64,000 nucleotides of DNA. Source: Pelagihabitans sp965238025. Lineage in GTDB: Bacteria > Bacteroidota > Bacteroidia > Flavobacteriales > Flavobacteriaceae. Every line of letters starts with the position of its first letter. The first letter of the stretch is position 1. Below are positions 1 to 8,442 of the stretch, one piece after another. The notes beneath the pieces are model-generated. The model was not told the DNA's origin. It saw only the letters and a list, made by a program, of their open reading frames with translations, and searched no databases. Position numbers and translations under genes: made by a program. Location: the NCBI GenBank assembly GCA_965238025.1, contig OZ250162.1, positions 2,046,001 to 2,110,000 of the forward strand, read 5' to 3'.

Positions 1-1337
1 CGATCTATGAAGCAGAGTTATATGAGGTGGCACCAAAGAAAGAATACGATAACATTACCCACTTTGTAATACATCACCCGGAAATAGAAGAAGGAGGAAT
101 TGCCCATATCTATCATGATGATCCCACTGAACCCTTTTATACGGATGCCATCAAATATTTTATTTTTTGCACCGCAGTTGCCGAGGCCATTCAGATGGGC
201 GCCTTTGGCAAACTTGATATTGTTCATATGCACGACTGGCATTCCAGTCCTTTGTTGTTTTTAAAGACCTACCATCCCGTATATAAGGGGCTCAAGAAAA
301 TGCGCTATGTATTTAGCATACATAATCTGGCCATTCAGGGCATCAGGCCTTTTCATGATAATTATTCATCCGTTGGTAATTGGTTTCCCGATGTTGAATT
401 GCCCTATAAAGAGTTAAGAGACCCGCGCTACCATGATTGTATTAATTTAATGGCTGTTGGTATACGCTTGGCCGATGCGGTACATACGGTATCCCCATCG
501 TATAAAGAAGACGTTTTATTAGCAAGTAGAAGACCCGAATTTGTAGGAGGTGAAGGTTTAGAGAAAGATTTGCTGAAAGCGAATAACGAAGGCCGTCTCT
601 TTGGCATCCTCAACGCTTCTAATTACGATAATATCCGGGTGGCAGAAACAGGATTTCTATATAGAAATACGGTAAAAGCCCTCTTTGTTTGGTTGCAGGA
701 TGAATCTAAAAAGTATAAAGCAGACTTCCTGGCACACACTGGGGAAAAGATTATGAAGTATGTTGATGAGCACCCCAAATTTATTGTTTCAAGTGTAGCC
801 CGACTTACAGAACAGAAATTCTATTTCTTTAAGCGTTCTCCAGAGGCATTCGAAAAAATGCTGAAGCGATTAGATAAGATAGACGGTATTTTTATGCTTT
901 TGGGCACTGGTGATCCGGATTATGAAGAGCTTTTCAGAAACATGAGTTACAAGCACAAGAATTTCATTTTTACAAATGGTCAATCAGAAGATTTAATAGA
1001 TTCCATTTATTTGGAATCGGATCTCTATTTTATGCCAAGCCTTTTTGAACCTTGTGGCATAAGCCAGATGTTGGCCATGCGAAATGGTAACCCTTGCTTG
1101 GTACATCATACGGGAGGTTTAAAAGACACCGTAGAACATTTGAAAACCGGTTTTGCTTTTAGTGGTAAAACATATGAAGCTCAAATCAAAAATATGATCA
1201 AAAACTTTGATCAGGCCTTGACCATCTGGGAGAAGGATAAACCTAGGTGGAAGAAGATTCAGGCTAACGCAAAAAAAATGCGATTTACCTGGGAGAAGTC
1301 GCTTGATGAATATTACAAATACCTTTATCTTTTGTAA
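1..1337 (+). CDS. glgA: glycogen/starch synthase, 3' part (GT5)
   Basis: Transfers glucose from a nucleotide sugar to the growing alpha-1,4-glucan, a cytoplasmic step of glycogen synthesis. The frame is open to the first base of the window (codons ATC TAT GAA from base 3), so the N-terminus with the Lys-x-Gly-Gly substrate loop lies outside. Visible GT5 features are the HMHDWHS segment of the N-domain and the C-domain GT-B motif EPCGISQMLAMRNG followed by HHTGGLKDTV, where the first Glu is the conserved retaining-GT residue. The GTG at base 27 is an internal codon, not a start. Typical GT5 enzymes are about 470-490 residues, so little is missing. Family assignment is sure; ADP- versus UDP-glucose preference cannot be read. 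Confidence 0.93.
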   Translation, partial: IYEAELYEVAPKKEYDNITHFVIHHPEIEEGGIAHIYHDDPTEPFYTDAIKYFIFCTAVAEAIQMGAFGKLDIVHMHDWHSSPLLFLKTYHPVYKGLKKMRYVFSIHNLAIQGIRPFHDNYSSVGNWFPDVELPYKELRDPRYHDCINLMAVGIRLADAVHTVSPSYKEDVLLASRRPEFVGGEGLEKDLLKANNEGRLFGILNASNYDNIRVAETGFLYRNTVKALFVWLQDESKKYKADFLAHTGEKIMKYVDEHPKFIVSSVARLTEQKFYFFKRSPEAFEKMLKRLDKIDGIFMLLGTGDPDYEELFRNMSYKHKNFIFTNGQSEDLIDSIYLESDLYFMPSLFEPCGISQMLAMRNGNPCLVHHTGGLKDTVEHLKTGFAFSGKTYEAQIKNMIKNFDQALTIWEKDKPRWKKIQANAKKMRFTWEKSLDEYYKYLYLL

Positions 1338-1455
1338 ACTTTTTTCAATTCGGAAAATGGGTTCTTTTCATTTGAACAAATGATGTCCGGACGTTGCTCA
1401 GATGAGGCATTTTCATTAAATTTACGATTCACCATAATTTTAAGCATACATACGA

Positions 1456-2742
1456 ATGGCAGAGAAAGCAACCCTAGAATACAACGGTCAGAAATACGAT
1501 TTCCCAATAATAGAAGGCACTGAAAATGAACAGGCAATAGACATCAAAACCTTGCGCTCGGTAACAGGGGGTATTACTACTATTGACCCTGGTTATAAGA
1601 ATACCGGTTCATGTGAAAGCGCCATAACTTTTTTGGATGGCGAAAAAGGTATTTTAAGATATAGAGGGTATTCTATAGAAGAATTGGCTGAAAAAGCCGA
1701 CTTCTTAGAGGTTTGCTATTTGTTGATTTTTGGTGAATTACCTAATAAAGAGCAGTTATCGGCTTTTCATATTGATATTAAAAATGAATCGCATGTTGAT
1801 GAGGAAATGAAGAAAATTTTGGATGCTTTTCCGAAATCGGCCCACCCAATGGGCGTTTTGTCTTCATTGACTAGTGCGCTAATTGCATTTAACCCTGTTT
1901 CTGTAAATGTAACATCGGCAGATGAAATGTACGGGGCTATTGTTCGCATCTTAGCCAAATTCCCAGTATTAGTTTCTTGGACAATGAGAAAACAGAAGGG
2001 CCTTCCTTTAGAATATGGTGACGACAGCTTAGGTTATGTAGAGAATATTTACAGAATGATGTTCAAAAAACCTTCTCAAGAATATACAAAGAATGAAATT
2101 ATCATTGAGGCACTTGATCAACTATTAATTTTACATGCCGACCATGAACAAAATTGTTCCACATCCACCGTTCGTATTGTAGGGTCTTCTCATGCAGGTT
2201 TGTTTGCTTCCTTATCTGCAGGAATTTCCGCACTTTGGGGACCCTTGCATGGTGGGGCAAATCAGGCGGTGTTAGAAATGTTGGAAGCAATTGTAACCGA
2301 TGGCGGCGATACTAAAAAATATATGGCCAAGGCAAAAGATAAAAATGATCCGTTTAGATTAATGGGCTTTGGTCATCGTGTGTATAAGAATTTTGATCCA
2401 CGCGCTAAAATCATCAAAAAAGCAGCCGATAAAATATTAGGGGATTTAGGAATCGAAGATCCTATTTTAGATGTAGCAAAGGGTCTTGAAAAAGAGGCAC
2501 TAGAGGATCAATATTTCGTTGATAGAAAATTATATCCCAATGTTGATTTTTATTCAGGCGTTATTTACAGAGCACTAGGTATCCCAACTGATATGTTTAC
2601 TGTTATGTTCGCTTTGGGAAGATTACCAGGGTGGATTTCTCAATGGCGCGAAATGCGTTTACGTAATGAGCCGATTGGTCGTCCTAGACAAGTTTATATC
2701 GGTGAAAACAGTAGACCTTTTGTCGAAGTTGATAAAAGGTAG
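1456..2742 (+). CDS. gltA: citrate synthase
   Basis: Condenses acetyl-CoA and oxaloacetate to citrate, first step of the TCA cycle, in the cytoplasm. The 428-residue length and N-terminal beta-domain (TLEYNGQKYDFPIIEGTE) fit the hexameric type II bacterial enzyme. Active-site signatures are present: HADHEQNCSTSTVR with the catalytic-region His, GPLHGGANQAVLEML, and GFGHRVYKNFDPRAKI. The gene stands alone, ATG start about 16 bases after a TAATTTTA sequence resembling a -7 element, and ends in a strong hairpin terminator at 2769-2800. Nothing unusual. Confidence 0.97.
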   Translation: MAEKATLEYNGQKYDFPIIEGTENEQAIDIKTLRSVTGGITTIDPGYKNTGSCESAITFLDGEKGILRYRGYSIEELAEKADFLEVCYLLIFGELPNKEQLSAFHIDIKNESHVDEEMKKILDAFPKSAHPMGVLSSLTSALIAFNPVSVNVTSADEMYGAIVRILAKFPVLVSWTMRKQKGLPLEYGDDSLGYVENIYRMMFKKPSQEYTKNEIIIEALDQLLILHADHEQNCSTSTVRIVGSSHAGLFASLSAGISALWGPLHGGANQAVLEMLEAIVTDGGDTKKYMAKAKDKNDPFRLMGFGHRVYKNFDPRAKIIKKAADKILGDLGIEDPILDVAKGLEKEALEDQYFVDRKLYPNVDFYSGVIYRALGIPTDMFTVMFALGRLPGWISQWREMRLRNEPIGRPRQVYIGENSRPFVEVDKR

Positions 2743-2768
2743 ATTGCTACCTCATAAAAAAACAATAA

Positions 2769-2800
2769 TGTCTTTTAATTTTTTAAAAGGCATTTTTTTT
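2769..2800 (+). terminator. Rho-independent terminator of gltA
   Basis: Stem TGTCTTTTAA / TTAAAAGGCA (ten pairs, one G-U), four-base loop, then eight T residues. It sits 26 bases after the gltA stop and just before the promoter of the next operon. Confidence 0.85.
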
Positions 2801-2817
2801 ACCCAATAAACTAGTTC

Positions 2818-2825
2818 TATCTTTG
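2818..2825 (+). promoter_or_regulatory. -7 promoter element TATCTTTG
   Basis: Exact match to the Bacteroidota -7 consensus TAnnTTTG, 15 bases before the ATG at 2841. It overlaps the TTG at 2823 that could be mistaken for a start codon, which argues for the ATG. Confidence 0.6.
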
Positions 2826-2840
2826 GCGAAAATTTCCAGT

Positions 2841-3752
2841 ATGCTCAAGCTAAATGTAAATGATGAAATAGCACCTTTAAAGGCCGTAGTCTTAGGAACT
2901 GCTGCCAGTTGCGGACCAACCCCTATAGCGGAGGAGGCTTACGACCCAAAGTCTTTGGAGCATATCTTGGCAGGTACCTATCCGAAAGAAGAAGATATGC
3001 TTCCAGAAATGGAAGCTTTTGCCGAGGTTTTCAAAAAGCATGGGGTGCAAGTTTTTCGCCCGGAAGTTATTAAAGATTGCAATCAGATTTTCTCTAGGGA
3101 TATTGCCTTCGTTATCGGGAACAAACTAATTAAGGCAAACATACTTCCCGATAGGGAGAAAGAGTTTGATGCTATTTTACATGTATTGGAATATATTGAT
3201 CCAAAACACATTATACATGCTCCGGAAGAAATTCATGTTGAGGGTGGCGATGTAATGCCCTGGAACGATTATATTTTTATGGGCACGTATACCGCCGATG
3301 ATTATCCCGATTGGATTACTGCACGTACAAACAAAGAAGCTGTCGCCTTTATCATGGAGCAATTTCCTGATAAAAAGGTGAAATCCTTCGAATTACGTAA
3401 ATCGACCAACGCAAGGGAAAACGCCCTACATCTGGATTGTTGTTTTCAACCCTTGGGTAAGGGTAAGGCAATTTTACACAAAAACGGATTTTTGGTGGAG
3501 GAAGAATACCAATGGCTGGTCGATTTTTTCGGGAAGGAAAACATTTTTGAAATCAGCGCAGATGAAATGTACCAAATGTTCAGCAATGTATTTTCCATTT
3601 CGCCAGAGGTAGTGGTTTCGGAAAGGAACTTTACAAGATTGAACAATTGGCTAAGAGATCAGGGGTTTACCGTAGAGGAAATCCCCTATTCGGAAATAGC
3701 GAAACAAGAAGGACTGCTGAGGTGCAGTACTTTACCGTTAATAAGAGAATAA
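2841..3752 (+). CDS. DDAH/amidinotransferase-family guanidino-modifying enzyme
   Basis: Member of the pentein-fold guanidino-group-modifying superfamily (dimethylarginine dimethylaminohydrolase, arginine deiminase, amidinotransferase). Visible motifs are FSRDIAFVIG near the N-terminus, EEIHVEGGD (acidic substrate-binding residues), NALHLDC (catalytic His) and, at the C-terminus, LLRCSTLPL, whose Cys is the expected nucleophile. The ATG at 2841 gives 303 residues; the TTG at 2823 lies inside the -7 promoter box and is rejected. It is followed three bases later by the CtlX-like gene, so the two are co-transcribed. Hydrolase versus amidinotransferase activity, and arginine-type substrate, cannot be decided from motifs alone. 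Confidence 0.85.
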   Translation: MLKLNVNDEIAPLKAVVLGTAASCGPTPIAEEAYDPKSLEHILAGTYPKEEDMLPEMEAFAEVFKKHGVQVFRPEVIKDCNQIFSRDIAFVIGNKLIKANILPDREKEFDAILHVLEYIDPKHIIHAPEEIHVEGGDVMPWNDYIFMGTYTADDYPDWITARTNKEAVAFIMEQFPDKKVKSFELRKSTNARENALHLDCCFQPLGKGKAILHKNGFLVEEEYQWLVDFFGKENIFEISADEMYQMFSNVFSISPEVVVSERNFTRLNNWLRDQGFTVEEIPYSEIAKQEGLLRCSTLPLIRE

Positions 3753-3755
3753 TTT

Positions 3756-4691
3756 ATGCAGATTACGAATACCATATTAATGATTCGCCCGGTCAGCTTT
3801 CGTATGAACGAACAGACGGCGGTAAACAACTATTTTCAGGAAACAATAGATGATGCAAGTGCCTCGACCGTAAATAAAAGGGCACAGCAAGAGTTCGACG
3901 CCTTTGTAAATGTTCTTAGGGAAAAAGGGGTAAACGTAATTGTGGTCGATGACACCAAGGAGCCCGATACGCCCGATTCCATTTTTCCGAATAATTGGGT
4001 CTCTTTTCATGGCAGTGGCACGGTAGCCGTTTATCCCATGTTTGCCGAGAATAGGAGAGAAGAAAGACGTGAAGACATCTTTGATACCCTCGAGGAAAAC
4101 GGTTTTAAAATTAACGATGTCATAGATTATACCTCGGCAGAAGAAGAAGGTATTTTTTTAGAAGGCACAGGAAGTATTCTAAAAGACCGCGTGCACCAAA
4201 AGGCCTATTGTGCCCTCTCAGAACGTGCGCATGAAGAATTGTTCATCGAATTCTGCGAAGATTTTGATTGTTTTCCGGTTATTTTTACGGCCAATCAAAC
4301 TGTGAATGGGGAAAGAAAACCAATTTACCATACGAATGTAATGATGGCCATGGCCCAAAACTTTGCCGTTATTTGTCTGGACACCATCGATGACAAAAAG
4401 GAACGGAAAAATGTTATGGATCATCTTAAGAATGACGGTAAGGAAATCATAACGATAACGGAAGGTCAAATGCATCATTTTGCAGGAAATATGCTCCAAG
4501 TTTTAGGCGCCGATGATACACCTTATATGGTAATGAGTTCACAAGCCTATAAAAGCTTAAATCCTGACCAAATCACTTCCATAGAAAAACATTGCGATAT
4601 CCTCCATAGTTCCTTAGATACTATAGAAACCTGCGGTGGTGGAAGTGCCCGTTGTATGATGGCCGAAGTATTTTTACCCAAGGTAAAATAA
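3756..4691 (+). CDS. ctlX: CtlX-like citrulline/arginine deiminase-related hydrolase
   Basis: Second pentein-fold enzyme of the operon, resembling citrulline-utilisation hydrolase CtlX and arginine-deiminase-related proteins. Motifs are DSIFPNNWVSFHGSG (Asp/Asn substrate contacts), FLEGTGS, PIYHTNVMMA with the catalytic His, and CGGGSARCMMAE near the C-terminus, where the second Cys is in the nucleophile position. Starts three bases after the upstream stop without a visible promoter. Length 311 fits the family. Together the pair probably breaks down arginine-derived compounds such as citrulline or methylarginines; that joint role is inference. Confidence 0.8.
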   Translation: MQITNTILMIRPVSFRMNEQTAVNNYFQETIDDASASTVNKRAQQEFDAFVNVLREKGVNVIVVDDTKEPDTPDSIFPNNWVSFHGSGTVAVYPMFAENRREERREDIFDTLEENGFKINDVIDYTSAEEEGIFLEGTGSILKDRVHQKAYCALSERAHEELFIEFCEDFDCFPVIFTANQTVNGERKPIYHTNVMMAMAQNFAVICLDTIDDKKERKNVMDHLKNDGKEIITITEGQMHHFAGNMLQVLGADDTPYMVMSSQAYKSLNPDQITSIEKHCDILHSSLDTIETCGGGSARCMMAEVFLPKVK

Positions 4692-4755
4692 TGGCCTAAC
4701 CCCAAGGGAAATAAACTAGTGGATTTTTTCGTTATAGATAGGGATACCTATAGCT

Positions 4756-5877
4756 ATGAAAATCAACCATTTATCATTATTTTTTTTGCTTTTATTGGCG
4801 TGTGGCAACGACGATGCTACCAACGAAATCCCTGAAACGAATTCCCGTTCCTTTTATATGGGCTTTACGGCTTTTCCATACGCTGCAACGGTAGATGCGC
4901 AATTGGATACTTACGAGCAGGTTGCAAACAATAGTGACATCTTCCTCAATCATTTAGACCATGGCGTGCCCTGGGATGAGGCTCTAAATGACTTACCTTT
5001 TCCTATTGAAGTACAGAACACCTTAAATTTTACAAAAACCGGATTGGCTCCCAATACCAAGATATTATTAACTGCCACACCGGCTGATTCGGATCGTAGC
5101 ACTTTGGCCAAATATTGGAATGACAGTGGTAGTCAACAAGAACTTCCCGCTTTTTGGCAAAATAAAACCTTCGATGATCCAGATGTCATTTCAGCATATA
5201 TAAAATATTGTAGACGGGTGATAGATGCCGTTCAACCGGATTATTTTGCCTACGGAATAGAGACCAATGCTGCTTTTAAAAAGACCGATGCGGAATTTGC
5301 CCAGTTTTTAACATTGGCAGAAGCGACCTATTCCAATTTGAAAGCCGATTACCCAGACCTTCCTATTTTCCTAACGCTTCAAGACAGGTCATTCAAAAAT
5401 ACCCATCAGGAATTGTTGGAGACTTCCAGAATGTTGCTCTTGTATTCTGATTATGTTGTGATGAGTACCTATCCCTTTTTAGAGTATGGGAATTTGCAAA
5501 GGGATGCCAACCCGGCACTCTTCCCTGATGATTGGCTGATCGATTTTAGAAATTTAGATACGAACAAACCCTTTGCAATCTCCGAAACGGGTTTTTGTGC
5601 CGAGGATTTGGTCCTAGCCCATCTGGGAATAGACGTAAAAGGATCCGAAGCATGGCAAGCAGCTTATGTATCTAAACTTTTTAACCATTCTAATTCGTTG
5701 GATGCTGAATTTATTGCCTGGTTCGTATATAGGGATTATGATATGCTTTATGACAGCACTCAAAATCCTCCTGACATATTTAAAGTCTGGCGTGACAATG
5801 GTCTTTTGGATGGAAGTGGGAATGAACGGCCGGCTTTCGAAATATGGAAACAATGGAAGCTATTTAACAAAAACTAG
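4756..5877 (+). CDS. TIM-barrel glycoside-hydrolase-like lipoprotein
   Basis: Signal peptide ending LLLLACGN gives a lipoprotein (lipobox Cys16), probably on the outer membrane. The 373-residue body alternates strands and helices as in a clan GH-A TIM barrel. YFAYGIETN (around residue 175) resembles a beta-4 acid/base strand, YVVMSTYPF a beta-6 strand, and PFAISETGFC a beta-7 nucleophile strand with Glu; then FIAWFVYRDY. It looks distantly like endo-galactanase-type (GH53-like) barrels, but the usual NE pair at beta-4 is replaced by I-E-T-N, so activity is unproved. It lies 64 bases after ctlX and faces the amine oxidase gene convergently. No sugar-uptake genes are nearby. Confidence 0.6.
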   Translation: MKINHLSLFFLLLLACGNDDATNEIPETNSRSFYMGFTAFPYAATVDAQLDTYEQVANNSDIFLNHLDHGVPWDEALNDLPFPIEVQNTLNFTKTGLAPNTKILLTATPADSDRSTLAKYWNDSGSQQELPAFWQNKTFDDPDVISAYIKYCRRVIDAVQPDYFAYGIETNAAFKKTDAEFAQFLTLAEATYSNLKADYPDLPIFLTLQDRSFKNTHQELLETSRMLLLYSDYVVMSTYPFLEYGNLQRDANPALFPDDWLIDFRNLDTNKPFAISETGFCAEDLVLAHLGIDVKGSEAWQAAYVSKLFNHSNSLDAEFIAWFVYRDYDMLYDSTQNPPDIFKVWRDNGLLDGSGNERPAFEIWKQWKLFNKN

Positions 5878-5930
5878 TTAAGGCCCTTTTCTTAGGTTCG
5901 ACCAAATGCTTCCGAAGTTCCAATTGATAA

Positions 5931-7283
5931 TTAATCTAAGAGTTTCATTATTTTTTTAGCCTCCCTAATACCGCTCAAATATGCCCCATGAACTGTACCT
6001 CTATAATCTCTTGAAGTATGTTCACCTGCAAAAAATACTTTATTGTTTATAGGCTCTTCAAAAATTTCGAATTCGTCGGTTCTTGCTCCTGTCGAAGCAA
6101 AAGAATAAGAACCATATGTATATTCATTGCTATTCCATTTTGTCCGTAGCATACTTGTTGGGTTCGGAATATCGTTACCATAAATGGTTCTTAAATGGGC
6201 CATGATTTCTTCGGTGACCGCTGCATCGGTCATCTCTTCTGTTTTAATAGAGTAATCACCAAATGCGAATGTCATTAGTGCATTTACATCTGTGAACTTC
6301 TTTACGTTCATAAAGTAATTGAATTTGCCTCTTGTTTCCGGAGTGTAGCCTATATATTGCAAATCGTCATTCCAAAAAATAGTGTCCCAAACCAATAAAA
6401 ACTTATTGACAGAACCCATATCTACTTTATTTATGGCATTTTGAGTAGCTGCCGGAAGTCCGGGCGAAAAAGCAATAACATTTTGTTTTAAAACACCTAA
6501 AGGTACAGTCACTAATACGTAATCTGCTTCGAAATCTCCTTGGGAGGTAGTAATAATGGTTTTGTCGGCGGCATAATTGATAGAAGTTACCTTGGTGTTT
6601 AATCGAATATCAATGTTCTGGCCCAAATAATCAGAGACCTTGTCATAACCATTTGTAATAATAACATCCTCGCCCCTAAAGGCCTCGTCATCGTAAAAGT
6701 CTTGTGAGGATAATTTATAAATATCACCTCCTGTATCGAATTCTAAATAAGCGGACAACATATACCTCCAAAGGCGATTATTTTCATATTGTGGATAATC
6801 AGTGTAAAACACCTCACCAAAACTTTTATGAATCTTACCATCCATGTTATTCAAGATGGCAATGAATTGATCTTCTGAAGTCTCCAGTTCGTTTTCGGAA
6901 TATCCGTTTCCATCAATATCGAAAACGGCAAGGCTTTCGTCCGACGTCAAAAAAGTAGTGGCTCCTGCATCATTGGCAATCTTGGTAATAGGGTTCCCTT
7001 TCGGTCCGTGAATCCAGCTTGCACCTTCGTCAAATGCAACCCCTAAACTTCGATCGGTTTTTAGTCGGCCACCAATTTTATCCTGGGCTTCCAATACGAC
7101 AACCTCGACACCTTTTTCTTTAAAATATTCTGCGGCCGCGAGTCCTGCCATGCCCGCACCGATAATAACTATCTTTTTGTCTGTATTTGAAAGTGATGTG
7201 CGGGAATCATCTTCATTATTACAGGAATTGAATAGTGATAAAAGCGCAAAAATTTTGATGATCAGTATGTTCATATTCTTCAT
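5931..7283 (-). CDS. FAD-dependent flavin amine oxidase, lipoprotein
   Basis: Monoamine/polyamine-oxidase-type flavoprotein. After a lipoprotein signal (LFNSCNNED) comes the dinucleotide fold VIIGAGMAGLAAAEYF, the EAQDKIGGRLKTD segment, and ASWIHGP which resembles the active-site entrance of MAO-like enzymes. The C-terminal FAD motif is FFAGEHTSRDYRGTVHGAY. At 450 residues it is a full-length enzyme, oxidising an amine to imine with H2O2 release. Export as a lipoprotein is unusual, because FAD must be bound before or after secretion. It lies 82 bases downstream of the Rieske reductase on the same strand and may belong to that amine-related cluster; substrate unknown. Confidence 0.85.
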   Translation of the reverse strand: MKNMNILIIKIFALLSLFNSCNNEDDSRTSLSNTDKKIVIIGAGMAGLAAAEYFKEKGVEVVVLEAQDKIGGRLKTDRSLGVAFDEGASWIHGPKGNPITKIANDAGATTFLTSDESLAVFDIDGNGYSENELETSEDQFIAILNNMDGKIHKSFGEVFYTDYPQYENNRLWRYMLSAYLEFDTGGDIYKLSSQDFYDDEAFRGEDVIITNGYDKVSDYLGQNIDIRLNTKVTSINYAADKTIITTSQGDFEADYVLVTVPLGVLKQNVIAFSPGLPAATQNAINKVDMGSVNKFLLVWDTIFWNDDLQYIGYTPETRGKFNYFMNVKKFTDVNALMTFAFGDYSIKTEEMTDAAVTEEIMAHLRTIYGNDIPNPTSMLRTKWNSNEYTYGSYSFASTGARTDEFEIFEEPINNKVFFAGEHTSRDYRGTVHGAYLSGIREAKKIMKLLD

Positions 7284-7365
7284 GTTTTAAACTTCTTTCC
7301 AGGCAATGAGTTCATTTTTCAAGAAGTGTTACAGTTTAGTGAAGCAAACATTCTAAAAACGGCAA

Positions 7366-8442
7366 TCACTCATATTCGATCTCAACACTCTCGGTTAACG
7401 GAATGCTTTGGCAACTTAAAATATAACCTTGCTCAACCTCCTTATCGGTCAGGGCGAGGTTGTTTTTCATATGTACTTTACCATTTTTTAGCTTGCACAT
7501 ACAGGTCGAGCAAACTCCCCCCTCGCATGAATAAGGCGGTTCTTTTCCGGCAGCGATAAGTGTTCTTAAAATAGTTTTTCCCTTGGGAACGGAAACTTCA
7601 ATTTTTTCACCATTCAAATGCGCCGTCAGCTTGGCACTATCAAAGCCTTTAGTTGAGTCCCCTTTGTTGTCAAGCCCAAAGCTCTCAATAAAAATTCGTT
7701 CATCGGGAACGTCAATTTCCTTTAGAGCCTTTTTTGTATTCTCTATCATGGTACCAGGGCCACAAATATAGTATTCAGCATTTTGGGCATAGGGCGGGAA
7801 TTCATTTATAAACCATCTAACCGCCTTACTATCCACGCGCCCTTTTCGATAGGCTTGTTCTTTTGAAGATTTCCATAAATCACTCCAAGTATTTTTAGGT
7901 CTACTCAGGGCATGTACCAAAAAAAAACGATCAGGATACTGTTCCTCCAGCGCTTTCAGTTCGGTATTGAACATCACAGTATCTTGACTTTTGTTGCCGT
8001 ATATCATATACACAAAACTCTGCTCTTCGGTAGACAAAACCGTTTTTAAAATAGATAAAATCGGGGTAATGCCGCTTCCTGCGGAAAACAAATAATATGT
8101 TTTATAATTGTTCTTTTTTACATCGGCAAAAAAGCGTCCGTCAGGGGGCATCACCTCAACCGCATCCCCGACCTTAAGATGGTCGTTAATGTGATTGGAA
8201 ACCAATCCGTTTTTAACACGTTTTACTCCAATTCGTAATGGTTCTTCGGTAACTGGCGAACTGCAAAGCGAATAAGAGCGCCGCACTTCTTCACCATTTA
8301 AATCGAATTTTAACGTCAAATATTTACCGGGCTTATAATTAAACACATCGTATAATTCACTTGGAACATCAAAGGCGATCGAAGTTGAATCTTCGGTTTC
8401 CTTTTTAACATCCAGCACCTTGAGTTGGTAGAATTTAGCCAT
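7366..8442 (-). CDS. flavin/2Fe-2S oxygenase reductase (FNR-like with C-terminal ferredoxin)
   Basis: Electron-transfer partner of a Rieske oxygenase. FAD domain with RRSYSLCSSP, NAD(P)H-binding domain with LFSAGSGITPILSIL and YYICGPGTMIE, then a plant-type ferredoxin domain with cluster cysteines near residues 306, 311, 314 and 344. The 358-residue order FAD-NAD-ferredoxin matches PaaE, HCR and the GbcB type of reductase. Its start overlaps the oxygenase end by 8 bases, so the pair is translationally coupled. It passes NAD(P)H electrons to the Rieske centre of the neighbour. Confidence 0.92.
   Translation of the reverse strand: MAKFYQLKVLDVKKETEDSTSIAFDVPSELYDVFNYKPGKYLTLKFDLNGEEVRRSYSLCSSPVTEEPLRIGVKRVKNGLVSNHINDHLKVGDAVEVMPPDGRFFADVKKNNYKTYYLFSAGSGITPILSILKTVLSTEEQSFVYMIYGNKSQDTVMFNTELKALEEQYPDRFFLVHALSRPKNTWSDLWKSSKEQAYRKGRVDSKAVRWFINEFPPYAQNAEYYICGPGTMIENTKKALKEIDVPDERIFIESFGLDNKGDSTKGFDSAKLTAHLNGEKIEVSVPKGKTILRTLIAAGKEPPYSCEGGVCSTCMCKLKNGKVHMKNNLALTDKEVEQGYILSCQSIPLTESVEIEYE

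Noticed and set aside
2823..2840. TTG start extending the DDAH-like gene
   Set aside because: The TTG is the end of an exact -7 promoter box; ATG 2841 fits better. The same reasoning was used for 14348, 46045 and 60027.
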